From positions 434,001-498,000 of the forward strand of contig JANBVO010000001.1 of the NCBI GenBank assembly GCA_030052745.1: a DNA stretch of 64,000 nt. Reading direction: 5' to 3'. The notes under the pieces were generated by a model, which ran no database searches, was not told the origin of the DNA, and was given only the letters and a program-made list of their open reading frames with translations. The position numbers and the translations under genes were made by a program. Source of the DNA: Pleurostoma richardsiae (taxonomy: Eukaryota; Ascomycota; Sordariomycetes; Calosphaeriales; Pleurostomataceae). This document shows positions 1-10,903 of this stretch, piece by piece (position 1 is the stretch's first letter; every line of letters starts with the position of its first letter).

Positions 1-924
<924 letters not shown>

Positions 925-1707
925 CTTATATAACAACTCTTACCGCCTAGTCCTTATACCCCCTAACTTTCGAACCTCTTCGTCCTATGGAATCTAGGGT
1001 ATGCATTATGGTTTCAGCGGAGTTAAATGAGCTTGAGGCAATAAAAAGTTCTAGCATAGTTAGTGAAAGGGTCACACTGCTTGGTCATCTCTGTATATAT
1101 GGGTCTCGCGCCATGGAAGTATGTCTAAACAGCGTCGTCCCTCAGCGGGATCACAACCACTTTCAAGCATCTAGCTGCGTGGGCTGCGGCCTTTCGCCTG
1201 CACTTGGTGATGCTTGACCGGCCGCAGATGCGGAAGCTCTCGACCGCCGACCAGACCAACAAAGATCACGTGAGTAAATGCGTGACCTATGACGGCGAAT
1301 CAGCTGCGGTTATAGACGACCTGTTTCTCTAAGATCCATTGCGCATGTCACGAATTTATCCACGCCTAGAATCTCTTTGATGATTTCAAAGTCAGTCATA
1401 GTGTTTACTGGGACGTAGATTGTGTGTTCATGCTTGTTTTGCATTCAATAGTGTCGGGATGAGTGAGTAAAACGTCGGTGAGCTCATAGGTGTTGTTAAC
1501 GGATCCTGTATTTTCCGTTGCTCCTTTGCCAGCCAATAAGCGTGAGGCTAATCAGCATCGGGAAGACTCGCTCGTTAGCTTTTCCGGGAATTCGAACCTC
1601 ACCTGTTATTGAGCATTTTTGACCTCCAAACACAAGGCATTGGCAGTCAGGCGCCCTGTCCACCCTCCCAGCGACACCTCCCGACGTCGAGTAACAGATC
1701 GTTCAAG
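925..1707. other. Intergenic region upstream of cytochrome c1
   Basis: No coding region is supported here. The stretch holds a CACGTG E-box at 1267-1272 and a CCAAT box at 1533-1537, listed separately. A short open frame near 987-1217 has no family resemblance. Confidence 0.6.
1533..1537 (+). promoter_or_regulatory. CCAAT box upstream of cytochrome c1
   Basis: CCAAT lies about 170 bp before the CYT1 start codon. In yeast, CYT1 is a classic target of the CCAAT-binding HAP complex, which activates respiratory genes. The motif is seen in the sequence; its function here is inferred from that precedent. Confidence 0.45.
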
Positions 1708-3010
1708 ATGCTGGCACGGTCTTGCCTGCGCTCGACGCGCACTTTCGCCGGAGCGAGAAATGGCGCCATCAATTTTGCGAAGGTGACGATGCCCTCGACT
1801 TTCCCGACAGCCGAGCTTCCCCCATGAGCAATTGACACCGCGTCTTCCTCCCATCAGCACTGGAACCGCATCAATGGGGCTGTCGTTTGATCAATACATG
1901 CTAACTATATGTTTTACAGCGTGCGGCTTCCTCCTCGAGCTCCGGCGCTGCCGCTGATGCCTCCCCCCTCCGGCTGAACATCGCCGCCGCCGCCTCTACC
2001 GCCGTCGCGATCAGCTCGATTGCCTGGTACTACCACCTCTACGGACCGACTGCGCAGGCTATGACGCCTGCTGAGGAGGGGTGAGTCAACAAGTGATGCG
2101 TTACCGATCGTGTCAGCTTGGACGGATGCCTGGCTGGCCTCCCTTCATGCGGCATATTTATCGTCGATTTGATCGGGACCAATCGACGGTGAGAACAAGT
2201 GTAACTGACTCTGGATATAGTCTCCACGCCACCAAGTATCCTTGGGTTCACGAGCAGTGGTTCAAGACGTTCGATCACCAAGCGTAAGAACTCTCCACCA
2301 AGGTTGGGTACCCTCGGTCAAGCTGACTCGCAAATAGGCTCCGCCGTGGTTTCCAAGTCTACCGAGAAGTCTGCTCGTCATGCCACTCTCTCAGCAGAAT
2401 CCCCTACAGAGCTTTAGTCGGTACCATCCTCACCGTTGACGAGGCCAAGGCGCTAGCCGAGGAAAACGAGTACGATACGGAGCCCAACGACCAAGGCGAG
2501 ATCGAGAAGCGGCCCGGAAAGCTGTCCGACTACCTGCCCTCCCCCTACAAGAACGATGAGGCTGCCAGGTTTGCCAACAACGGTGCTCTCCCCCCCGATC
2601 TGTCCCTGATGGTCAAGGCTCGTCACGGCGGCTGCAACTACATCTTCTCCCTTCTGACCGGTTACCCCGAGGAGCCTCCCGCTGGTGCCACGGTCGGTGA
2701 AGGCCTGAACTTCAACCCCTACTTCCCTGGAACCGGTATTGCCATGGCCCGTGTGCTTTTCGACGAACTTGTCGAGTACGAGGACGGCACGCCCGCCACG
2801 ACCTCCCAGATGGCCAAGGACGTGGTCGAGTTCCTGAACTGGTCGGCCGAGCCGGAGATGGACGACCGGAAGCGCATGGGAATGAAGGTCTTGGTGGTCA
2901 CCTCGGTGCTCTTCGCCCTCAGCGTCTGGGTCAAGCGGTACAAGTGGGCGTGGCTGAAGTCGCGGAAGGTCACCTATGACCCGCCGAAGGACATCACCAC
3001 CCGCCACTAG
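1708..3010 (+). CDS. CYT1: Cytochrome c1, haem protein of respiratory complex III
   Basis: Carries electrons from the Rieske iron-sulphur protein to cytochrome c in the bc1 complex of the inner mitochondrial membrane. Exons are 1708-1782, 1920-2080, 2221-2283 and 2338-3010, giving 323 aa, close to the usual fungal length. The N-terminus ([19 protein letters not shown]) looks like a mitochondrial presequence. It is followed by an Ala-rich hydrophobic sorting stretch. The haem-binding motif CSSCH is at residues 112-116, after VYREV. Also present are [13 protein letters not shown], a [18 protein letters not shown] block and a single C-terminal membrane anchor ([18 protein letters not shown]) followed by basic residues. 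All three introns have GT-AG ends; the first has a gctaac branch site. Confidence 0.96.
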
Positions 3011-3678
3011 AAGCGATAATAAACGGTGGTGAAGCGTCCTTTGTATGTATGTTATACTAGGCTCTCCCTGGGGGCTCCCTTTTGTGTTTTCGCGTCGACG
3101 AAAAAGGAAAAGGCTGGAGAGCGGTCGGTCGAGCAATCTGGGGTTGGCAGTAGAAGTGTAAATCACGTTTGTCTAGTCTCAATGCAACCTAGATCTCCCA
3201 TTTTCTTACCTCCCTACTTAGGCTGTCCTCTACGTATGTGAAGCTTGTATCGTAACTTTCCAGGCTGACCGGCTGACCAGATAGGCGTGCGAATCTGCGG
3301 CGCTAGATTTTGAAAGATGCGACATGTTACAGTGGGCGGCTTAATCTCTAGTCTCATTGTATCGGTCGCCGTCACGAAGCTTTGATCTCGGCCTGGAATT
3401 CTTGACGCTCAGTATTTAACTCCAATGCATGCCAGTAAGGACAGTAACGTTAACCTTTTATGAATGAAACGACAAAGCCAAACTTCTGATGGGCGGTCGC
3501 TACTTCTCGAATCTCCGGCACACTCGCCGAGAGCCTCCATCTCCCTCTGTGAAAAATCATCTACTGAGAATATCACCCAGACGACTTGACCAACTCACAT
3601 CACCGTAGGGAAGAAAGACGCAGATCCAAATTAGCACCTACACCGCGCCTCAATTCAACAGAAGAACAGCCCTCAGCG
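3011..3678. other. Intergenic region
   Basis: Holds the CYT1 3' flank and the leader of the glycosylase gene. The frame of the next gene is open upstream to 3586 but contains no earlier ATG. Nothing else recognised. Confidence 0.5.
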
Positions 3679-5481
3679 ATGCCGCCGCCACGCGCTTTTA
3701 GCCGCGCCACGGCGATGCACCTGCTCTACGGCTTCGACGTCGTCGACGACGAGTCGCGGGACTTCCTCGCCTCTGCCATAGCCTCGGGCACCGCGTCCGG
3801 CGGCGAGGTCGAGCGACTCTACGGGCTCAGCCTGCTCGCGGGCGCCGAGGACTGGGACATGCGCATACAGTGCGCGACGGCCCTGCGGGACCGTGTCCTC
3901 GGCGGGGTGTACGGCCCGTATCTAACGCCGTACCTTGCTCTCATCACGCTCCGCGGGAGGGAAGGCGGCAGCGGACATCTGCGGGTGCCTGGGGCCGACC
4001 GGGCGGCGTTTGAGCCGGGGCGAATACTGGGGGAGGAGGGAGCAGGCCGTGTCCAAAACACGGCGAAGCAGGCGCCGAAGAGGCGGCGATCACCGACGAC
4101 CAAGTCACATTTCTGGGCGAGTCCGACACGGGAGAGAAAGAGGCGGAAGATGGTCGAAGATGGCTTGTCCGGTGATCTGTCTGCTGCTCGTAGACACGAG
4201 AAGGACGCCGTCAAGGCTACCGGACAACCACGGAGTCAACCGGTCCCCCATGTCCAGCATGCGAGCGATGCCATAGATGAAGTCTTGTATGACGGTGACC
4301 CTTTCGAGAACGCACCTGAGGCTGACCCTATACCGAAGGGGCAGCAGCTAGGGCGCAGAAGGAGCAAGGTTACAACCCCGCGACCCAGGTCACCAGTGTC
4401 GCCCGTACAGGTGCGGCCCTTAGAAGGAGAAGCAGCTACTGCTGGTCATTACAACCCGCCTCCGGAGATTGAGGATCGGCTTCACCTCCAAGAAGACTCC
4501 GGTACCGAACCTCCACGACAGAATCCTCGGAGATCCTCCCGAGCAACAACCTCTCACTACTTTACCCCAGCCGCGTCGCCCACCAAGCAGGCCCGGACCC
4601 CAGCAACAGACAGCCCAACCAAGAAAGCTCCTCGACCCCCACGGGGCACCATCTCCGCCCTCCCCATCCCGCCTCTCTCAGCCGACCGCTTCGGCCTGAT
4701 ACAAGAAGAGCTCGCGCACGACCCCTTCCGCCTCCTCGTGGCCGTGACCTTCCTAATCCGCACGTCCGGTCGTGCTGCGATTCCCGTCTTCCGCGACCTC
4801 ATGGCCCGCTATCCAACGCCCGAGGCGCTGGCGGCTGCCAACCCGGACGACATCATCCCGGCGATCCGGCACTTGGGGCTATCGTCGAACCGGTGCGCGG
4901 CAATCCAGAAGTACGCGAGGCTGTGGGTCGAGAGGCTGCCGACGAGGGAGGTGAGGTATGGCGTGAAGAACTATCCCCGCCCCGGAGACGGTAGGGACGT
5001 CCGCGCCGGGGAGGAGTTTGGGCCTGAGGACGAGGACGACGTTCCCGGAGAGGAAGGAGCAAACCAGCATGAGCCTGGCACTGATGGCGACCCAGCGCCG
5101 AGGACCAAGGCTAGGGGCTTCGGCACGGCGTGGGAGATCGGGCACCTGACGCAGGGCCCGTACGCCATCGACTCGTGGCGCATCTTCTGCCGGGACGCGC
5201 TGCTGGGCCGGGCGGCGGACTGGACGGGCAGGGGCAGGGGCCCGGAGTTTCAGCCGGAGTGGATGCGGGTGCTGCCGCGGGACAAGGAGCTGCGGGCGTG
5301 CCTGAGGTGGATGTGGATGAAGGAGGGGTGGGAGTGGGATCCCGTCACGGGCGAGCGGGAGGTGCTGAGGGAGGATTTGAGGAGGGCCGTGGACGGGGGG
5401 AGGGTGGCGTATGATAACTCTGGATCGCTGAGGATCTTTGATGATAGTGAGGGACAGGGTGACTTGGATGGACCTGGATAA
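3679..5481 (+). CDS. MBD4-like HhH-GPD DNA glycosylase
   Basis: Probable base-excision-repair glycosylase of the HhH-GPD superfamily, closest by eye to the catalytic domain of vertebrate MBD4 (thymine removal from G:T mismatches). The model is a single 600-aa exon; I chose the first ATG in the frame. Residues 1 to about 330 are low-complexity and basic, with many Pro, Arg and Ser residues, and look disordered. The glycosylase domain starts near residue 338 (DPFRLLVAVTFLIRTSG). It continues with a helical segment ending IPAIRHLGL and an acidic insert at about 430-470, then WEIGHLTQGPYAIDSWRIFC. In that last motif D498 aligns with the catalytic Asp of MBD4's NDSYRIFC. The end (RACLRWMWMKEGWEWDPVTG) also matches MBD4's C-terminal helix. 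I see no methyl-CpG-binding domain. Nuclear location is inferred. Confidence 0.85.
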   Translation: MPPPRAFSRATAMHLLYGFDVVDDESRDFLASAIASGTASGGEVERLYGLSLLAGAEDWDMRIQCATALRDRVLGGVYGPYLTPYLALITLRGREGGSGHLRVPGADRAAFEPGRILGEEGAGRVQNTAKQAPKRRRSPTTKSHFWASPTRERKRRKMVEDGLSGDLSAARRHEKDAVKATGQPRSQPVPHVQHASDAIDEVLYDGDPFENAPEADPIPKGQQLGRRRSKVTTPRPRSPVSPVQVRPLEGEAATAGHYNPPPEIEDRLHLQEDSGTEPPRQNPRRSSRATTSHYFTPAASPTKQARTPATDSPTKKAPRPPRGTISALPIPPLSADRFGLIQEELAHDPFRLLVAVTFLIRTSGRAAIPVFRDLMARYPTPEALAAANPDDIIPAIRHLGLSSNRCAAIQKYARLWVERLPTREVRYGVKNYPRPGDGRDVRAGEEFGPEDEDDVPGEEGANQHEPGTDGDPAPRTKARGFGTAWEIGHLTQGPYAIDSWRIFCRDALLGRAADWTGRGRGPEFQPEWMRVLPRDKELRACLRWMWMKEGWEWDPVTGEREVLREDLRRAVDGGRVAYDNSGSLRIFDDSEGQGDLDGPG

Positions 5482-5903
5482 TGGGACGAGGTCGCCAGTG
5501 CGTTAGACATCCGTCTGTAGCTCGCAGCAACTGACAAGGGAGGACGTCCTTGTCTTCCCGCTGTTTACCGGGTTGTAGGAGGGTTCACTCACTGCTAGGA
5601 CACCTTTTTGACCACATATTCACCTCTGAACAGGCAGGACGGCGGTAGTCGTCTAACTCCTCCAAGTACACCAGTGACACCGTCATAGTTATTGTCTTCA
5701 TCCAAGAGCGGCGCTCATACAAGTTCACTCAGAACTTCATGAAGAGCATAGCTCTTCCCTAAGTTGCCTCTTATCCTGCACCTTCTCTTCTAGCCCTTCG
5801 CCATCAATATCCGCGCCCCCCAGCAGTTCACTTACTCCTTGCTATATTCCACCTACCATTCAAGCTACCAAAACTACTCAACGGAGATTCCGAGATTCCG
5901 AAG
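5482..5903. other. Intergenic region
   Basis: Short spacer with pyrimidine-rich sequence just before the CVNH gene. No gene or clear site seen. Confidence 0.5.
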
Positions 5904-6547
5904 ATGAAACCGTCGTCATTCCTCGCGCTCTTCGTTCAGACAGCCATGCTCGCCTCAGCCTCGGCTGGGAAGGATAAGAGTCTGTCGGAGGGCTGCAAGA
6001 CCTGGTCCTTCCTGAACCTGGGAAACGTAATCGTGGCCAAGTGTTGGGAGTCCAAGCCCGGAAAATCCAAACTGCACTGTTCAAAGCTGGACCTGAATCT
6101 CTGCTTTGGGTATCTCTCAGGCTCGCCATTTTGACCGTGTTCCGACCTAGCTGCTAACATTTTCGAATCAGATGGGATTCGGAGACAGGATACCTCGTGG
6201 CTCCGGGAAAGCGAGTCGCTTGTGCCCTTCGTTAGGAGATGCTGTCTAACAGCTATTTGTACAGGAACTTCTCTCAGCACTGTGACAGCTGTGCTGCGTT
6301 CGACAATGCGAAGAACTGGGGCTGCATTTGCGATGACCCGACCGGCTCGTCGAGGATCTATACGCGGTTTGGCCTTGGTAAGACAGCACACCTTCTCCCG
6401 CGACTCCCAGCCCGCTACTGTCGACTGTCAATGCTGACTCGGATGACAGACAGCGTCGTAAAGAGCAGCAAGGGCAGTATCCACTGCGATGGCGGAGGAT
6501 CCGTGGAGCTCGAGCTTCAAGATTGTGGAGGCGACGAAGGGGACTAA
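5904..6547 (+). CDS. Secreted CVNH (cyanovirin-N homology) domain protein, copy 1
   Basis: Small secreted protein of 151 aa. It has a signal peptide (MKPSSFLALFVQTAMLASASA) and one CVNH domain, a carbohydrate-binding fold found in many filamentous fungi. Exons are 5904-6109, 6172-6210, 6265-6377 and 6450-6547. The joined protein shows the CVNH pattern: first Cys and long strand, LDLNLCFGWDSETGYLV, NFSQHCDSCAAF, NWGCICDD and a closing GSIHCDG. The second intron (6211-6264) begins with GC rather than GT (AA|GCGAGT). No GT donor there keeps the frame, and the gctgtctaac branch plus TACAG acceptor are good. Intron phases are 2, 2, 1, the same as in the neighbour at 7262-7979, so the two are paralogues. 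The ligand is unknown; several fungal CVNH proteins bind mannose-type glycans. Confidence 0.82.
6211..6264 (+). other. GC-AG intron in CVNH copy 1
   Basis: 54-nt intron with donor GCGAGT, branch-like CTAAC at 6246-6250 and acceptor TACAG. The equivalent intron of the neighbouring paralogue (7631-7686) has the donor GTAAGT after the same AA. Confidence 0.7.
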
Positions 6548-7261
6548 GTACCTTGCCCGGGCGTTGCAGAAACCGCGTTGATTTTTGAGGGAGAACAAGA
6601 GAGATCTCGTGGAGAGATTGTTCGAAGTGTAGGTTCCTTATTTAGGGACACGCCATACGACATCCAGACACAAGTGCCTAGATTCTCTTAGCGAAGGTGC
6701 AAGGAGAGCAAAGACAGCCTGTTAAAGCCTGTTAAACGAAAGCCTCACCCTCTGGATGAGGTTGTGAATGGACTTGCCAACCGTACCAACCAAATTACGC
6801 TACGTCGTCTTATGCCCGTATGGAAAGGGGTCAGCTGTACTTGGGTGATGATGCCTGCCATATCCAGTAGTTGCCCAGATGCATGAGGCACAGAGAGTCG
6901 TGACTGCCGGAAACAGGGCGAGAGGCGCACTGCCGAATATTGGGACGACTGTTGACGTGTTGGCATGCATCCACATCCATCTTGTCGACACCCTCGTCTG
7001 TACTTCTAGCCTAGGAGAACCAGAGCTGCACAGCTACCTACATAGCTCATATTTTGCCCGTCCCAGACCGAGCCCTTCTGAACCTGAGTAATCTCTTCTT
7101 CGATTTCTCTTCTCCTTCCTCTTGTGCCTCAAACCTAGAGGCATTCTTTTGGTACCGAGCGGACCTAAAAGAACAGAAGAAGATACTGCATCCACACCAT
7201 CTCTCCTCACTAGCTATTACTGTCGATCACCCTCGCGCGTTCCAGCATCCTACGGCCGAAC
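6548..7261. other. Intergenic region between the two CVNH genes
   Basis: No coding frame with family resemblance. Some AT-rich segments; the last 150 bp are the pyrimidine-rich leader of the second CVNH gene. Confidence 0.5.
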
Positions 7262-7979
7262 ATGCGAATACTGACCATTACAACTCCGGGCCGAGTGGCA
7301 AGACTTGCTTGCCTTGCGGCCATAGGTCTTGCTCGGTTCGCTGCGAGCCAAGGGACCGTCGGGGCGGGAGGAGGATTCGGCGGATCATGCTTCATCCCTA
7401 GTAACATATACAGCGACCATTTCCTCGGCATGTATTGCAACAACCGCTTCACTGCGGAGTACGGGTACAACTGGACATGGTAAGCCACGGGTTTGTCCTT
7501 CTTGACTACCCCCGTGGTAGTGCTTAGGCCAGAGTAATATCGCACAAGGCTGACTTCCTCCGACTCCTAATAGGATCGACCTGAATTGGTGCATTGGCAA
7601 TAACCAGGGACAGCTGGCCGGGGCGAACAAGTAAGTCTGTCTTCGCCGCGCATGCTACCTACTTGGGGCTAACGGTTTCTTTGTAGTGGCTTCTATCTCG
7701 CCTCTTGCGGTAACTGTACCACTTTCTTCGATCAGGGTTGGCAGAATAACGCCAACGTCTATCTTGGCTGCAACTGCTGGACCAGCCTCGGGACATTCCC
7801 ATACTCCACCGTCAACCTGAGTGAGTGACTTCCTCAGCCCCTCCGAAGGGCCATATCATGCTGACAGGTCCACCACAGACCAATTCGTGTTCAACAGTGA
7901 CGGGACAATGGGATGCTTCAGCCACTTGGGGAACCAGACTCTTGCGGGGCCGTTCCCTATTACTCCGCCAATGTCATAG
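7262..7979 (+). CDS. Secreted CVNH domain protein, copy 2
   Basis: Predicted 169-aa secreted protein. Exons are 7262-7479, 7574-7630, 7687-7820 and 7879-7979. The N-terminus (MRILTITTPGRVARLACLAA) is a signal peptide with a basic n-region. The CVNH signatures are GGSCFIPSNIYSDHFLGMYC, IDLNWCIGNNQGQLAGANNG, FYLASCGNC, VYLGCNCW, and a closing VNLNQFVFNSDGTMGCF. All introns are GT-AG and their phases (2, 2, 1) match copy 1 exactly. It lies 714 bp downstream of copy 1 on the same strand, which suggests an old tandem duplication. Sequence identity between the copies is low outside the structural positions. Confidence 0.85.
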
Positions 7980-8805
7980 AACCAAAAGCCGTTACAACCT
8001 GTGGGAGCTCGCTAGGAACATGGGTTTGATCATTGTTCGTTCTCTTTCTGCATTCATTAAGGGCTACCGGAGTCATTTTAGTCTGTGGCCGTTCTGCCGG
8101 AGAATGGGATTGCTCTGAACACGAGCCGCCCTGTAGGGCTTTTGTACGATAGGGAGGCTATCGCTAGGTGCGAGTTCTTACAGGCAGAGCATCTGTCTTG
8201 ACAGCTTGGACTAGGGTAGGCGCCTAGTCCCAGCTAACATCAAGTAATCTGGCAATTGGGTATTTGGGTATTTGCCAGAGAATCGGCCGTTAGGGTTCAT
8301 ATGACATCCGCTGGTGATCTGCCGCTGCTCGAATCAGAGTGCACCGCGAAGACGCCCGCTCTCCGGGGCGATCGGGACCGTCAGGTTCGGGCCCGAAGGC
8401 CCAGCGTACCCTTCCTATCTGCCGACATTCCGATCATAGATCGGAATATGCTCCGGACGGTCATATGATGAGGTAAGAAGCGCGTGGCTTTGATATGCTC
8501 TATGCACTGCTCATCGCCTGTGGGCGGGCGTTGAAATAAGCGTGCGGTCATGACGTCTAACAGTGGTGTCGCAATGTCGTCATCGAGATGATCATAGAAG
8601 AGCAGCCCGCTGCCACCAACTCCACACAGGCGAACATCGTGTGTATGGTATGGAGTAAATAAATGCGGCTTCTGCCTGCTGCTTCTCTCGATTCTTCATC
8701 TCGTCACTGTCTTGATCTACCTGACCATACGCACGACCTCGAAACCTATCCTGATCACAACAAACCGACATCCTTAACACTAGCAGACACAGATAGATAT
8801 CCAAG
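7980..8805. other. Intergenic region
   Basis: No gene recognised between the second CVNH gene and the SDR gene. Confidence 0.5.
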
Positions 8806-9845
8806 ATGGCGGACCAGTATAAGCAAGGTACGCAGACACAAGCAGCTAATATTCATATTCGACGCGCCAGAATGCTGACCAATTGTACTTCAAGGCCACT
8901 CGATCCCCGTGTCCGACCAGTCATTCCCCGGCATTCAGTCGGAAATGGCCGGGCCCGACCCCGAGGATACCCGCCTGCCGACGCAGTCGGGGGAGAAGGC
9001 GCTGTACAGGGCGGCCGGGAAGCTGAAGGGCAAGAAGGCGGTCATCACCGGAGGCGACTCGGGCATCGGCCGAGCCACCGCGATCCTCTTCGCCATGGAG
9101 GGCGCCGACTCCCTGATCGCATACCTGCCGGACGAAGAAGAGGACGCGCAACAGACCAAGAAGGACGTTGAGGCTCACGGCCGGAAGTGTCATCTCATAT
9201 CGACGGATCTGTCTAACTTTGACGGTTGCAAGAAGGTCGTGGACGAGGCCGTTAAGGTCTTCGGCAAGATCGACATCCTCTTCAATAACGCCGCGTACCA
9301 GATGATGTGCCAGGACATCAAGGACCTCAGCGAGTAAGTTCCATTTTCAACGGCGCATGCCGAGATGTCCCGTCTCTCGAGCTGGGAGTCTGTGAGCTGA
9401 CACGCGAAACCACAGGGACCAGTGGGTGCACACGTTCAACGTTAACATCCACGCCTACTTCTACATGGCGAAGCACCTGATCCCGCACATGAACCAGGGC
9501 GGCGCCATTATCAACAACGCCAGCATCAACGCCTACATCGGCCGGCCGGACCTGCTGGACTACACGTCGACCAAGGGCGCCATCATCTCCTTCACGCGCG
9601 GCCTGAGCAATCAGTACGTCAGTAAAGGCCTCCGCGTCAACGCCATCGCCCCGGGCCCGGTGTGGACGCCGCTGATCCCGTCGACGATGGACGAGGAGGC
9701 GCAGAAGCAGTTCACCAGCCCGATGGGCCGGCCGGCGCAGCCGATCGAGATCGCGACGTGTGTTGTGTTCCTGGCGTCGAGCGACAGTGCGTGCATCAGC
9801 GGACAGACCATCCACTGCAATGGTGGAACGGTTGTCAATGGTTAA
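8806..9845 (+). CDS. Short-chain dehydrogenase/reductase (YghA-like)
   Basis: NAD(P)-dependent oxidoreductase of the classical SDR type, 296 aa. Exons are 8806-8827, 8895-9333 and 9416-9845. The cofactor motif TGGDSGIG is at residues 59-66 and is followed by DLSNFDG and NNAAYQ. The catalytic Ser is in NNASINAY, and the Tyr/Lys pair is in YTSTK (Y203, K207). The C-terminal block (AIAPGPVWTPLIPSTM, SGQTIHCNGG) is typical. The N-terminal extension with PGIQSEMAGPDPEDTRLP resembles the bacterial YghA/glucose-ribitol dehydrogenase-like group, which is often stress-linked. The substrate cannot be told from sequence. Location is probably cytosolic, as no targeting signal is seen. Confidence 0.92.
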
Positions 9846-10903
9846 AAGCTGTCTGATAACGGGCTCAGGGGGGAAAATGTTTGGAGTTATCGGGAGGTGG
9901 TTCCCGTCCTGCAGGTCGCAGTTGAGAACCCTGATAGACGGGCCAAAAGGGTTCACGCCAAACGGGAGGAAGGGAGAGAGATGATTTGGTATTTAGGTAT
10001 GGTGGATGACACGGGAACGAGATTGGTGACCCCGGGCTCGGGCAGCATTCCGAGCCGCCTGCTACCCAAACGGCATGATGATGATACCTGTACTACTTGT
10101 ACCTTTTTGAGACCCGAGGTAGATCGGAAAAGTCTTTGATTGCGCCATTGCGAAGGAGCGTTGTGACATGCAAAGTGTAGGAGGATTGACAGTAAGTACC
10201 GGGGCGGATGTTGGGGCGGATGATACGGCGTAGGCTGGGCATAAGTGCCGGGGGCGCAATGGCTCGACCCTTATCTCCGGGCGGCGGTGAAAAAAAGACG
10301 ACAGGCAACGATGCCAACCAGGGGCAGCCTAGTCAAGGCACAGTTGAGTGACGTTCCCAATCCCGCCGCCTAGGGAGAAACGGCGCGCAGCTCTTTGTTT
10401 TTTTCTCTGGCAAACATCCAGGGCCGTTGTCTCACTGCGCTCGGTCTGTGCTTCTTCTGTATTCCGTACTCTAGTCGTTACTGAAAAGTTATAACTATCT
10501 GCCCTTCTCTCGAGACTCCCCGACTGAGCCGAGCGTAGCCAGCGAACTGCTCTCTGTACTGTACATTATCTGTGTTCTCTGTCTGATTGCCTGCCTCTCT
10601 GTCTGTCTTTTCTCGCACCAGAAAGAGGCATCTTCGGCTGGCGTTCCGAATCCAGGCAACTCGAACTCCGATCTCCCAAGTCTGCTCTAGTGTCACCGGA
10701 GTTGGAGGGTCAAACACCAGGCACACACAGCTCCGCGAACTCGGTCACCGTCACACCGCGCCAAGCCCACTCTCGGCCTCCACCAGCTCTGCAACGTCGA
10801 TGACCAAGATCTGAGGTCTTTGCAGTAGAGGTCTTCTCTCCCCGCACCTATTTTCCCGATTCCCCTTGCAGTAGCAGCGGCAGCGGCAGCTGCAGCGAGC
10901 ACG
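9846..10903. other. Intergenic region upstream of the ABC transporter
   Basis: No gene recognised. Just before the ABC start codon there is a short imperfect CAG/CGG run (about 10868-10900), probably in the 5' leader. Confidence 0.5.

Noticed and set aside
987-1217. Open frame of 76 codons downstream of the DAHP synthase
   Set aside because: No family motif, poor codon pattern and no splice partner.
1580-1605. GGTTCGAATTCC on the minus strand, a B-box-like word
   Set aside because: No A box upstream on that strand and the flanking bases do not form a T stem.
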